NCBI GenBank assembly: GCA_043228905.1
Contig: JBHGNT010000013.1
Span: forward strand, 8,494,001 to 8,558,000
Source: Azolla caroliniana
Lineage: Eukaryota; Polypodiophyta
DNA length: 64,000 bases
Reading direction: 5' to 3'
The translations under genes and the position numbers were made by a program. Below, in pieces: positions 52,301 to 63,640 of the stretch. Under the pieces are notes generated by a model. That model was not told where the DNA came from, made no database searches, and worked only from the letters and a program-made list of their open reading frames with translations. Within the stretch, counting starts at the first letter, position 1. Every line of letters starts with the position of its first letter.

Positions 52301-55194
52301 TTGCGACATTTACCAGTCGGGGCTTGTCTGTTGTGCCGAGGTCCACCTCCTCTAGTTGGGATGCTTTTACCCTCTGGGATATCGTCATTTCCCTCTCTAG
52401 GGATTCCTGCGCTTGTCGCAGTTCCCGGATCGCCGCTTGGTCCGGTTCGTCCGGCGTCGTGATGTACGGTTCTACTGCCGCCGTGATATCCACCTCAAAT
52501 AGTGGGACGATTCGTGGGTGTTCCTCGAGGTACCGATCGACTTCCTCGTCCGGTAATCCCTCCAACATGTTGATGCTTTCCGCATACAATGGAGTTGCTT
52601 CCTTACTGGTGATCACCCGTGGTTGCGTCGTTACTCGTACCTTTGTTTTCCCTCGCCGGAATGTGATCATGTTCTTTTGCCAGTTCTACTTGATATGCGC
52701 CGTTCGCAGCCATGGTCGTCCTAGCAGTAGGGGGTACGCGCCTTGTACATTCAGCTGCAGCACCACGGCCGATATCCGGAATACGTGGCCTCCGATTGTT
52801 ACTTCCAAATCCTGGATAAGCCCGGTCGGTCGGACTGAGCTGGTGTCCGCCATGCGTAACCAAAAGGGGCATGGTTCCCATTCCCGGATGCCTAGGTTGT
52901 CGCATGTCTGTCGGCTGATGACATTTACCCCGGAGCCTTCGTCAATAATCGTTCCAACAATTTCCTTTCCTTTCACGATTGCCGTGATCGCCGGGCTACT
53001 TGTATCGACCACAGCTGGTCCTTCCTCCGGGTTGGAGAAGAATGCCGGTGCTGGCGTCGGCTTCGGTTTGCTCACGGATGCCTGTAAGTCTGCCGTAAAC
53101 CGTGGCACCAACTGTAGTAGCCGTGCTAATGGCAGCACGATTTGACAGTCCTGTAGCGCTTGCCACGTCGGGTTTTCTCCTAGCTGTATGATTTCTTCAT
53201 CTTTTGGCATATTTTGGTCTCTTACTTCTGCCGCATTCTATTCATTGGCCTCCTTGATCCATTGCGCTGCTTGTTTTCTGATTGCCTCCTGGGCTTCCCA
53301 CTCGGCGGTCTTTCCCTTTGACCGGGTTGTGACCTGCTGTACTTCTGTTATTTCGGCTGTAACCATGTTGACTGCCGGCTGCTTGTCATTGGTTTTGCTT
53401 GGGCATTGGTTACTATAATGGCCCTCCTTACGGCAGTAATAACAGTACACCTTGTGGCTGTTGCTCGTTTCTCCTTTGTCCCCGGTTTGGAGGGTGGGTA
53501 TACTTCGGCGGTCGTCTTCGGTTTTTCGGTTATCCGGTACCGATACCAGGTTGTCATTCCTTGCTGCCTCCGGACGTTCCTCTCTTCGGAAAAATCCACA
53601 CTTCTGATTCCGTCGGAAATTTCGGTTCCCTTGTCGCCTCTCTTCTCTGCGTCGTTCGTATTCCGGGGATTCGTCTCGGTCGTACCGGTCCCGAGGGTAG
53701 CTATCTCTGCGTTTCTCCTCTCGGTCATAGTTATCGCGTCTTCTATCAGCGTATCTGTTACCGCGTTCGCATTGGTAGCGGTCGTCTCTCCGGAATCGAT
53801 CCTCATCCGGGTTCTGATTGCGCGGTTCTATGTGTCGAACCGGTGATGCCTGCCGATTTAACAGGTTATATTCGCATCGGTCCGTTGTATGGGCTCGAGA
53901 GTTGCAGATCATACATTGTGTCCGCAGGGTGCAGTCTACCGTTGAGTGGCCCGAATTTAGGCATGTTGTGCATTGTAAGGCCTGTCGGAACCTCAGGTCT
54001 TCCTCCTTCGGGAGTGCCCGGTGTAACATCCCCATCGACAAGAAGGAGCTAGTCTTGTCCATTTCTAAGACCCGATCAATAACTTGGTTCATTGTGCTGG
54101 TGCGGAAATCAAGGACTCCGCACATTGTTCGAAGTGGCTCTTTCAGCGTGGCCAAAAAGACTCATTTGGCTTCGTCTTCGGGTGGTGCTCTCGTCAGTTG
54201 GCTGTGCAGGGTCTGAAACCGAATGATGAATTGTGGCACAGTCCCGTTCTCTTCCTGCCGGGTGGTGTAGAACTGCCCGACCAATTCCCTTTGCTCAACT
54301 TGTCTGTGAAAAAGCCTGAGGAATTTGGCCTTCAAGGCATCGAATGTGGCAAAGCTGCCCGGTAAGTGCTTTGCGTGCCATCGGGCCGCCGGTCCTTCTA
54401 AGGTCATGCCGAATTCGGCGACTTTGGATCGTTCGGCTTCGGGCTCCGTCAGTCTTTGGGAGACATGGTTGGCTTCCCATGTTTGGAGGAATGCGTACAC
54501 GTGTGCCTCCGCGTCGGGCTCATCCCGGTACTTTGGGTATGGGTACGGCATCGTGTCGTCCAACTGACTCTCCTGCTTTCTCCGCTCTCTGTCCGCTGTT
54601 GGCGTCGGTGTGAGAACCTTTGGTTCCTCCGCGGTTGGTGCCGGTATCCGCTCCTTCAGTTCCTCCGCGGGTGTTGCCGGTGTCCGGTCCTTTGGTTCCT
54701 CCGCGGGTGTTGTCGGTATCCGCTCCTTCGGTTCCTTCGCGGGTGTTGTCGGTATCCGCTCCTTCGGTTCCTTCGCGGGTGTTGTCGGTATCCGGTCAGC
54801 CTCCCTCGGCGATTGCCGGTCACCGAACTCCAAGGTTATTTCATCCTCTGGCTCCGGTGTTACTGAGTCTTCCGACCCCTCTTCCCCCGGGTCGTTTGGT
54901 GTGTCGTGGCTGCTTTTATACCGGGACGCAACACTTCCGTCGCTTTCCGACTCCCCCGGCGAGCGTCTGTAGTATCGTTTCCGCCTCTTGCAGGCTTGTT
55001 ATGCTACTACCTTCGTCGGGGACTTGCAGAACCCGGAACTGCAGTGCTTCTTCTGCGACTCTCCGAAGAGTTCTGGAGAATGACCGATCTCGCCGGATCT
55101 CGTCGACGGCTTGTTGCAGGGCTTCCCGTCGTTGCTCTCGTTTGGTGTATCGTCTCCCTCGTTTGGTGATGTGGTCGTCGTTTGGTCTAGACAT
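49373..55194 (-). pseudogene. GypB2 gag-pol, with a frameshift and several stops; ends at 44097 beyond CopA2
   Basis: The start MSRPNDDHITKRGRRYTKRE at 55194 corresponds to the GypB1 gag start. A frame change at about 54920-55005 leads into the main frame. Gag has six 12-residue Pro/Thr/Glu repeats (54579-54794), then EAHVYAFLQTWEANH, the Cys block CTTCLNSGHSTVDC, an Arg/Asp/Glu-rich linker (about 53560-53830) and the knuckle CYYCRKEGHYSNQC. Protease reads IIDEGSGVNVI, where GypB1 has IIDGGSG. RT has VCVDYRKLNAATVTDAFPL and VFLDDFAVYS; RNase H has FVDASDVAIGSVL. Integrase has HCGIAGGHYAG, SDQGGHF and GLAESTNKT. Stops are TGA 54162, TAG 53238, TAG 52686 and TGA 50997. After the CopA2 site, pol closes with a TGA at 44097-44099. 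Confidence 0.9.
54579..54794 (-). repeat. 36-bp tandem repeat in GypB2 gag, about six units
   Basis: The minus strand encodes RIPTTPAKEPKE-type 12-residue units, two of them identical, the later ones drifting (RTPATPAEELKE, RIPAPTAEEPKV, and a last degenerate one). GypB1 gag has no counterpart, so the repeat is a family- or copy-specific expansion. Confidence 0.88.
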
Positions 55195-55246
55195 CCATCC
55201 CCCGGTTGTCCTCTGCACTTTGCAGGAATCGTGGTCGCCAAAATAG

Positions 55247-55610
55247 TGTTGTCTGCCTGGCCGGACTAGCCTCAACACAGGTGTCTATCCGACACTTCTC
55301 CAAAGGGGTGGTAAGGATTGGATGCTAGGTTACACGCGTAAGATGATTACAATTAAGCACAGACGATAAAACAATACAAAGATACAGATAAACACGCAAT
55401 AATTACTTTTGTATTACTTCCGTCCCGTCTTTACAAATCATCGGATCCTTTTATAGGCATCCGGCAAGGTTACAATCGGTGCGCTTAGGCAACTGGCATC
55501 CGAATCGGTCCGGATCCGTCCCTCCGAATAATAATTATACTATTATTTACTTCCTATTATCCGATCCGACTCCGCCTTCCCACTTGCCCTTGCTCTTCTG
55601 ACCGTCAACA
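55247..55610 (-). repeat. GypB2 5' LTR
   Basis: On the minus strand it ends CAGACAACA at 55247. The leader then reads CTATTTTGGCGACCACG, the probable primer-binding region (about 55230-55246). This differs from the GypB1 primer site. Confidence 0.92.
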
Positions 55611-55886
55611 CCTTGAATAAGGTCACCATCAGGAATAGGTATGCACTATCAAGTCTTTTAGAACATGTGCCAACTGTTTTACAAAACTCGACTTACAAGG
55701 AGCATATAACCTCGTGCGGATCCGACCGAAGACAAATGGAAGACCACTTTTCGTACCCGATATGGGCACTTTGAGTATATCGTTATGCCGTTCGGTCTAA
55801 CCAATGTGCTCGTAGTCTTCCAGCACATGGAAAATGATATATTCAGAGACCTCTTGGATATCTATTTGATCATCTATCTGGGCGAT
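55611..55886 (+). pseudogene. GypC RT middle segment
   Basis: Continuing from 40308 in the same frame, the reading is NKVTIRNRYALSSLLEHVPT, then after small indels [33 protein letters not shown] and [17 protein letters not shown]. The catalytic YLDD-type box reads YLGD. CopA3 inserts directly after this GAT with TSD GCGAT/GTGAT. Confidence 0.85.
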
Positions 55887-56600
55887 TGTTGGGATTTCGG
55901 TCCCTCCGGATGGGATGTCCGGAGATGAATGACGGCAAGCCCGGTTGCGGTTACGGAACCGGATGATGAAGAGTACCCGGCATGAAGCCGGATGAAGAGA
56001 CCCCGACTACGGGGCCGGATGCTGTAGACTCCGGCTACGGAGCCGGATGCTGAAGACTCCGGCTACGGAGCTGGATGATGAAGACCCCGGCTACGGAGCC
56101 GGATGACGAATGTACCCGGAGAGAGATCCGGATGCGGGGACATATTTGTGAATATGTTTGCCAAGAGCCCTTGAGGCTATATTTGTAAATAGCCCGAAAG
56201 TCATATGTGTATAAATATGACTTAGGGCAAACAGTTTAAATGTTGTTGCTCATTTTTCTGTGTAAGGTTACTCCTACGTGTGTAAGAGAGTGAAGAGAGC
56301 AGCCGAGAGAAAGAGAGGGAGAGAGAGAGAGAGACGAGGAGGTCGTTGCCTCTGTGTATCACCGCCGCCTGTGGCGAAGACAGTGAACTCAAGGTTGTTG
56401 CCTTGTAGCTTCACCATTGTACATCTCTGTTCATAGTGATAGTTGGAGTTTGAGGACTCCCGTGGTTTTTTCCCATTTAGGGTTTTCCACGTAAACATCC
56501 TGTGTACTCTCCTCCCTATTGTCTTCGTGCATTTTGTATTTCCTGTTTTCTGTGAGTTAATCCTATTCCTCGATTGTGGTCGAGAGCACTGTTTACAACA
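55887..56600 (+). repeat. CopA3 5' LTR
   Basis: The ends are TGTTGGG...TTTACAACA. The U3 minisatellite is longer than in CopA1, with several CTCCGGCTACGGAGCCGGAT-like units at about 55990-56110. The palindrome block near 56136-56222 contains a clean TATAAATA. Confidence 0.95.
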
Positions 56601-56603
56601 AAG

Positions 56604-56615
56604 TGGTATCAGAGC
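56604..56615 (+). other. CopA3 primer-binding site
   Basis: TGGTATCAGAGC lies three bases after the 5' LTR, exact for the family. Confidence 0.92.
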
Positions 56616-56631
56616 GACGGTAACACAGAAA

Positions 56632-59600
56632 ATGGAAGGCGGCGGTAGTGGGCCTCCGGGCATGATGGTGTTAAACTCACAGAACTACGCCGATTGGAAG
56701 ATAAAGATGGAAGACCTTCTCATCGTCCGAGACCTGTACGAACCGATCGACAATGCCGAGATACCCAAGGGAGTAATAGAGTCGGAGTGGAAGCTCCTGA
56801 ACCGGAAAGCCGTAGCGACGATCCGGCAATATGTCGATGTAAGCGTCCTACAACATGTGGCGAACGACACCAACGCATATGAGATGTGGAAGAAGCTGTC
56901 GGGCCTCTACGAGAGGAAGAATGCATTGAACCGGACCTCCCTGATGAGGAAGATAGTGAACCTCAAGTACCGGGACGGCGAGAATATGGTGGAACACGTG
57001 AGCACGTTCATGGGATTCGTGAACCAGCTTGCGGCGATCAAGTTCCCGTTGGAGGATGCAATGCAAGCCATCATTCTGATGTGTACATTGCCGGAAAGCT
57101 AGGAGAACTTGGTGGTGACTCTCAGCACCTCCTGCACCGAAGATAACTTGTCTCTACAAACGGTAAAGACAAGCATTTTGAACGAAGAAGCGCGTCGGAG
57201 AGATAAAGAACCGGTTTCCGATCAGAAGATGCTGCTTACCGAATCGGATCGGGGAAGACAATGGAACCGGAGTCCGCAAAGACGGGAGAAGTCTGGGACC
57301 CGGTCGCAGTCAAGAGGAAGGCCAACATGCTTCCACTGTGGGAAGCCGGGGCACTTCCGGAAGAATTGTCGGCATTACCGAAAGGACAACGGAGCCGACG
57401 ACACCGATTCGAAGAAGTCACCGGAGAGAAACGGTGCATACCGGGGAGCCACGGACCGGAGAGGTCCGGATCGGCGAGGGCAGGACCGGAAAGGAACGAC
57501 GGCACTCGCGGCGAGTGAAGAAGAGATAATGCTTATTACCGTTTGAACCTGATCTCGGCCGGGAGGCTAGATGATGAAGGCTACACGGGTAGCATCCGGA
57601 ACGGTGTCATGAAGTTCAGCAAGGGGAGCCTGATAGTGGCTCGGGCCCGGAAGGTCAACACACTGTACCTGATGAATTCCCGGCTATGTCCGGAGGAGCT
57701 GAACGTGGCAGCCGACACTGCCAGTGAGCTGTGGCACAAGAGACTGTGCCACATGAGCGAGAAGGGGATGAAGAGGCTTGCAGAAGACAACCTTATTCCA
57801 GTGAAGCATGTGCATCTGGAGAAGTGCACCGATTGTCTGGCCGGTAAGCAGAACCGAGCCTCCTTCCACTCAAGGCCACCGACGAGACGTAGCGCACCAT
57901 TGGAGTTGGTGCACACTGATGTGTGTCAAGTAGAAACGAAGTCACATGGCGGAGCCCAGTACTTCGTGACATTCATTGATGACCATAGCCGGAAGCTGTG
58001 GACGGCACCGTTGAAGACAAAGGACCAAGTGTTGTGCGTCTTCAAAGAACTCCACGCGAGAGTGGAAAGGGAATCCGGCAAGAAGCTGAAAGCGATACGA
58101 GCGGATAACGGAGGGGAATACCGGGGGCAATTCCAGGAGTACTGTCGCTCGAAGGGAATCCGGCTCGAGTTTACTGTGCCGAAGACGCCGGAACTAAACG
58201 GGCTGGCCGAGAGGATGAACCGGACCATAATGGAGAGGGTCCGGAGTATGCTGGCACATGCGAAATTACCCAAGGGGTTTTGGGCTGAGCCAATGTCGAC
58301 GGCGACATACGTGATAAACAGATCACCCTCAGTACCTTTGGACGGAGACACGCCGCAGAGAGTGTGGACCGGTAGGGAAGTATCCTACCGGCATCTGAAG
58401 GTGTTCGGGTGTCTCGCATACGTGCATGTGGCAAAGGACCGGAGAGGAAAGTTAGATCCAAAGACCCGGCCATGCATATTCCTCGGTTACGGCGACGACG
58501 AGTTCGGCTACCGAGTATGGGACCCGGTCGACAAGAAGATATTCAGGAGTCGTGATATCATCTTCATGGAGAACAAGACACTCGCCGACTGGGAGTCGGA
58601 GAAGAAGATGAAGAGCTCCAAGTCGACCGGCGAGGATAAACTCTACGAGGAGCAGTCCCGACCGGCAAGGGACCGGTTAACACTCGAAGATCCGGCCGAA
58701 GACGGTGAAGAAACAGAACCGGCCGAAGAAGATGAAAATGATACCGGAACCGGCCCCGATCCCGAAATGGATTCGGATGAAGAAGAATCGGAAGAACCGG
58801 TTACCAAAGCTCCGGAACGGAGATATCCTCTAAGAGAGAGAAGGGCCCCCCGGAGATTTCCGGAACCAGAGCACGTGCTGCTAACCGACGAGGGGGAGCC
58901 GGAGAGCTTTGAAGAAGCAAAACATGACACCCAGAGCCGCAGGTGGTTGAGTGCCATGCAGGACGAGATGGATTCCCTACATGAGAACCACACATATGAA
59001 CTTGTGGAGTTGCCGAAAGGAAAGCGGGCACTTCGAAACAAGTGGGTGTTCAAGCTGAAACCGGGAGATGCCGGAAACCCCCCGAGATACAAAGCCAGGA
59101 TCGTGGTGAAGGGGTTTCAGCAGAAGAAGGGCGTCGACTTCGACGAGATATTTGCCCCGGTAGTGAAGATGACCTCCATCCGGACGGTGCTGAGCATAGC
59201 GGCAAGCATGGACCTCGAGGTAGAACAGATGGACGTGAAGACGGCATTCCTTCACGGTGACCTCGAAGAAGAGATCTACATGCAGCAACCGGAAGGATTC
59301 GAGAAGAAAGGGAAGGAGCACCTGGTATGCCGGTTGAAGAAGAGCCTTTACGGACTGAAGCAGGCTCCCCGGCAATGGTACCGGAAGTTCGACTCCTTCA
59401 TGACCGACGAAGGGTACCTCAAAACGCAGTCCGACCACTGCGTGTTTGTGAAGAAGTTCGAAGGAGGAGACTTTCTAATACTCCTCCTGTACGTGGACGA
59501 CATGTTGATCGTCGGACGGGACCAGGTCAAGATACGGATGCTGAAGAAGGCTCTTCACCGAACCTTCTCAATGAAGGACCTGGGTCCGGCGAGGCAAATA

Positions 59601-60467
59601 CTAGGGATGCACATCATCCGGGACCGGAAGAAGAAGCAGTTGTGGCTGTCACAGGAGAAGTACGTGACGAAGGTGCTTCACCGGTTCAACATGTCGGAAG
59701 CAAGACCGGTCGGATCGACCCTCCCGGCAAACTGCAAGCTGTCCAGCAAGCAAAGTCCCAAGACAAAGGCTGAAAAGGAGGATATGATGAAAGTGCCGTA
59801 TGCCTCAGCCGTCGGGAGCTTGATGTACGCCATGGTGTGTACGAGACCGGACATAGGATATGCAGTCGGAGTGGTGAGCCGGTACATGAGCAATCCCGGC
59901 AAAGAGCATTGGAACGCGGCCAAGTGGATACTCCGATACCTGAAGGGCACGGCAAACGTGTGCCTCCGATTCGGCTCCGGCAAGCCCGAACTCGACGGCT
60001 TCACCGATTCGGATATGTCGGCTGATGCAGATACCAGCCGGTCCACATCAGGGTATGTGATGACGTATGCAGGGGGAGCTGTTTCATGGCAGTCGAGACT
60101 GCAGAAGACAGTTGCGTTGTCAACCACGGAGGCGGAGTACATGGCGGCTGTTGAAGCCGGCAAGGAAATAATATGGATGAAGGACTTCATTAGAGAGCTC
60201 GGTATCCGGCAGGAGGAGTACCGACTCTACTGCGATAGTCAGAGTGCCATCCACCTTGCAAAGAACGCGGCCTACCATTCCCGGACGAAACACATCCAGC
60301 GTAGATACCACTGGATCCGGGAAAGGATAGAAGACAAGGAGTTCGTGCTGACGAAGATCCACACGGACGACAACGGGTCGGATATGCTGACCAAGGTGCT
60401 CACACCCGACAAGCTGGAAGCATGCCGGAAGAGGATTGGATTGGAGAGACATCCCATGCCGAAGTGA
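56632..60467 (+). pseudogene. CopA3 gag-pol with gag stop and protease deletion
   Basis: It starts MEGGGSGPPGMMVLNSQNYA. TAG at 57100-57102 replaces the TGG of the sister copies (LPESWENLVV). The zinc knuckle CFHCGKPGHFRKNC near 57330 is intact. At 57541 the sequence jumps from the codons before the protease to those equivalent to LNLISAGRLDDEG, losing about 240 bp that include DSGAS, and shifting frame. From 57543 to the stop at 60465-60467 integrase, RT (LLLYVDDMLIVG) and RNase H are fully open for about 970 codons. This half of the element is the cleanest pol sequence in the window. Confidence 0.93.
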
Positions 60468-60477
60468 AGGGGGAGTT
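60468..60477 (+). other. CopA3 polypurine tract
   Basis: AGGGGGAGTT directly precedes the 3' LTR, identical to CopA1. Confidence 0.85.
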
Positions 60478-61191
60478 TGTTGGGATTTCGGTCCCTCCGG
60501 ATGGGATGTCCGGAGATGAATGACGGCAAGCCCGGTTGCGGTTACGGAACCGGATGATGAAGAGTACCCGGCATGAAGCCGGATGAAGAGACCCCGACTA
60601 CGGGGCCGGATGCTGTAGACTCCGGCTACGGAGCCGGATGCTGAAGACTCCGGCTACGGAGCCGGATGATGAAGACCCCGGCTACGGAGCCGGATGACGA
60701 ATGTACCCGGAGAGAGATCCGGATGCGGGGACATATTTGTGAATATGTTTGCCAAGAGCCCTTGAGGCTATATTTGTAAATAGCCCGAAAGTCATATGTG
60801 TATAAATATGACTTAGGGCAAACAGTTTAAATGTTGTTGCTCATTTTTCTGTGTAAGGTTACTCCTACGTGTGTAAGAGAGTGAAGAGAGCAGCCGAGAG
60901 AAAGAGAGGGAGAGAGAGAGAGAGACGAGGAGGTCGTTGCCTCTGTGTATCACCGCCGCCTGTGGCGAAGACAGTGAACTCAAGGTTGTTGCCTTGTAGC
61001 TTCACCATTGTACATCTCTGTTCATAGTGATAGTTGGAGTTTGAGGACTCCCGTGGTTTTTTCCCATTTAGGGTTTTCCACGTAAACATCCTGTGTACTC
61101 TCCTCCCTATTGTCTTCGTGCATTTTGTATTTCCTGTTTTCTGTGAGTTAATCCTATTCCTCGATTGTGGTCGAGAGCACTGTTTACAACA
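60478..61191 (+). repeat. CopA3 3' LTR
   Basis: Same length as the 5' LTR, with one C/T difference in the U3 minisatellite (GAGCCGG against GAGCTGG). It is followed by GTGAT and the resumed GypC RT. Confidence 0.95.
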
Positions 61192-63640
61192 GTGATCTAT
61201 TGATTTATTTGAAGACCCAAGAAGAGCATGATTCTCATGTACTATTAGTACTAAAATGACTCCGAGAGTATGATCTTTATGCCAAACTAGAAAAATGTAG
61301 CTTTGACTGCAAGCAAGTGGAATTTCTAGGCTACGTCATCTCCTCAAAAGGCATCTCCATGGATCCAGGTAAAGTCAAAATTGTGCTAGAGTGGCAAACT
61401 TCACGTTTGTTACGAGATGTGCAATGTTTCCTAGGCTTCGCTAACTTCTACCACAAGTTTATACAAGATTACACGAAGATTATTTTTCCTCTCACACAGC
61501 TTACCAAGAAGGCACAATCATTTCTTTGGTCCAATGAAGCAGACATGGCTTTTATGCATCTTAAGAAAGCCTTTACATCAGCTCCTATTCTAGCTCATGT
61601 GGATACAAACAAACCATTCATCATGGAGGCTGACGCATCAGATTTAACCCTCGGTAGCATCCTTTCACAACAAGGAGATAAAGAAGAGTTACATCCTGTG
61701 GCTTTCCACTCATGCAAGTTTGATGCCGCGGAAATCAACTACGAGATACATGACGAGGAGTTATTAGCCATCGTGGATTCGTTTGTGCAATGGCGGCACT
61801 TCTTAGAGGGCTTTCCTCATCAGGTCATTGTCTTTAGTGATCACAAAAATCTTGCTTATTTCCAGAACGCTCGCATACGAAATCGACAGCAAGCTTGGTG
61901 GGCCCAATTCCTCACGCGTTTTGACTTCAAAATCACATATCGGCCGGGGAAGCAACAAGGAAAACCAGATGCACTATCGCGATGCTCATATCTTGCACCT
62001 CGTCCTAGTGATCCAGTATTTGATAATCAAAAACAGGTAATCTTGGGACCAACACGTTTGCACACAACGCGGATTTTTCACACTCCATTGGATTCCCAGA
62101 TTATTGATGCCATACGTGCGAATTTGAAGACGGACAGTTTTGCTCAAGCCATTCTAACGCAAATTGATGCCTCTCGGGCATCATGTTCCCAGTCTGAACA
62201 ACCAGGTATGGACTACCAACAATTTGAATATCATGATGGTTTATTATTCTTTAAAAAGCTCGTGTATGTTCCCGATTTCTCCTATCGCCTTCAAATGGTC
62301 CAAAATTGTCACGACACCCATACAACTGGACATTTCGGTAGTACTAAGACGTTGGATCTAGTCCAACGATATTTTTGGTGACCCCATATGCGACGTTTTG
62401 TCGACAACTACGTTCGGACCTGTGATGCTTGTTGCTGAGCAAAGATGTCACGACATCATCCATATGGCTTGTTGGAATCCTTACCAATTCCAAGTCATGG
62501 CAATCCATTTTTCTTGATTTTATCACAGATCTTCTAGTCTCGAAGGGCTTCGATGCTATCTTAACCATCATTGACCGTTATACGAAGATGGCACATTTTG
62601 TGCCTTGTACTAAGGCCATCACTAGTGAGGAAACCGCCGCCCTTGTCATGCATGAGGTTTATCGGCATCATGGCCTCCCAGACAATATCATCAGTGACCA
62701 AGGACCACCATTCGTCTCCAAATTTTGGAAGCATCTCTTCAAGATGCTCAAGGTCTCTTGCAACCACTCCTCTGGCTATCATCCCCAAACTGATGGGCAA
62801 GCGGAATGAACAAACTAAACGTTGGAACAATATCTTCGGTGTTTTCTAAGTTATCAACAGGACGATTGGGTTGATATTCTCCACTTTGCAAAGTTTGCTT
62901 ATAATAGCACTATTCACTCCTCCACTCGGATCGCCACATTTTACACTTATACCAGTTCTCATCCTCGTTGGTCTGTGATCGACACTCCGAAGCTACCTAC
63001 CAATCCTCGTGCCAAGGATCATTTGGAGAGGCTATGCAAGATTCAAACGGATCTATCTACTCATCTTAGTCATGCTCAACACACACAGAAGACTTATACA
63101 GATCGTCATCGACTTCCCTCCTCTTTTGCCATCGGACATCGAGTATGGCTCTTGTGTCGTCACATCAAGACTACTCGACCATGTGACAAATTGGATTATC
63201 GACGACTCGATCCTTTCCGTATTACCGGCAAGATTAATGATGTCACGTTCCACCTTGATCTTCCTCCGCACCTTCAGATACATACGGTCTTCCATAGTTC
63301 TCTTCTCGAACCTTATCAAGCCAACAACATTATTCCTGATCGTGTTACACCGCCGCCGCCACCGCTTGAGTTGGACGTCGGCCCGGAGTATGAAGTTGTT
63401 GCCATCCTCAAATCCAAGATTGTTCGCAACAAACTTTATTATTTGGTCGATTGGCTCAGCTATAGTCTGAGTGAACGCACTTGGGAACCTGTCGAGCATG
63501 TCGCCAAAGCTCAGGATCTTCTTGCTGATTTCCAACGACAGTATCCGGATAAAAACCTGGTCCCCAATCAACACCGACTCGTAACACTCATCGTTTTAAC
63601 GGGGGAAAGTGTCATGATATGGCAAGACTCCAACCCATGA
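61192..63640 (+). pseudogene. GypC RT end, RNase H, integrase and chromodomain
   Basis: The RT resumes DLLIYLKTQEEH, and VEFLGYVISSKGISMDPGKV is intact. RNase H follows with EADASDLTLGSILSQQ and HEELLAIV-like DEELLAIVDSF, then the connection QQGKPDALSRCSYL. The integrase zinc motif spans HDTHTTGHFG and CDACC (about 62310-62435), with stops and a frame change near 62430. The core has FITDLLVSKGFDAILTIIDR and IISDQGPPFVSKFW, with another stop at 62807-62809. The last frame runs to 63640 and includes a chromodomain with YLVDWLSYSLSERTWEP near 63440-63490. A chromodomain behind integrase marks a chromovirus and would bind modified histones to steer integration. No intact enzyme remains. Confidence 0.88.
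63599..63609 (+). other. GypC polypurine tract
   Basis: ACGGGGGAAAG immediately precedes the 3' LTR start TGTCATG. It lies inside the 3' end of the last open frame. Confidence 0.8.

Larger units (their letters stand above)
40309..55610 (-). mobile_element. GypB2, GC-rich Ty3/gypsy element with coiled-coil ORF3, split by CopA2
   Basis: LTRs of 388 bp (40309-40696, 3') and 364 bp (55247-55610, 5') are flanked by a perfect TSD CCTTG (40304-40308 and 55611-55615). Removing the element restores the GypC RT reading R-A-L-N-K-V. Its own length without CopA2 is about 10.0 kb. The order gag-protease-RT-RNase H-integrase-purine tract-ORF3 matches GypB1, but the sequence is GC-rich and diverged throughout. 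It has several stops and one gag frameshift. CopA2 is inserted at the very end of pol. Confidence 0.93.
55887..61191 (+). mobile_element. CopA3, Ty1/copia element lacking its protease
   Basis: LTRs at 55887-56600 and 60478-61191 are both 714 bp and differ at one position that I could see. The flanks GCGAT (55882-55886) and GTGAT (61192-61196) form a 5-bp TSD with one C/T difference. The polyprotein has a gag stop and a ~240-bp deletion that removes the protease. It is inserted in the GypC RT catalytic box. It is a very young copy that must have been mobilised with help from other copies if the deletion preceded insertion. Confidence 0.94.
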
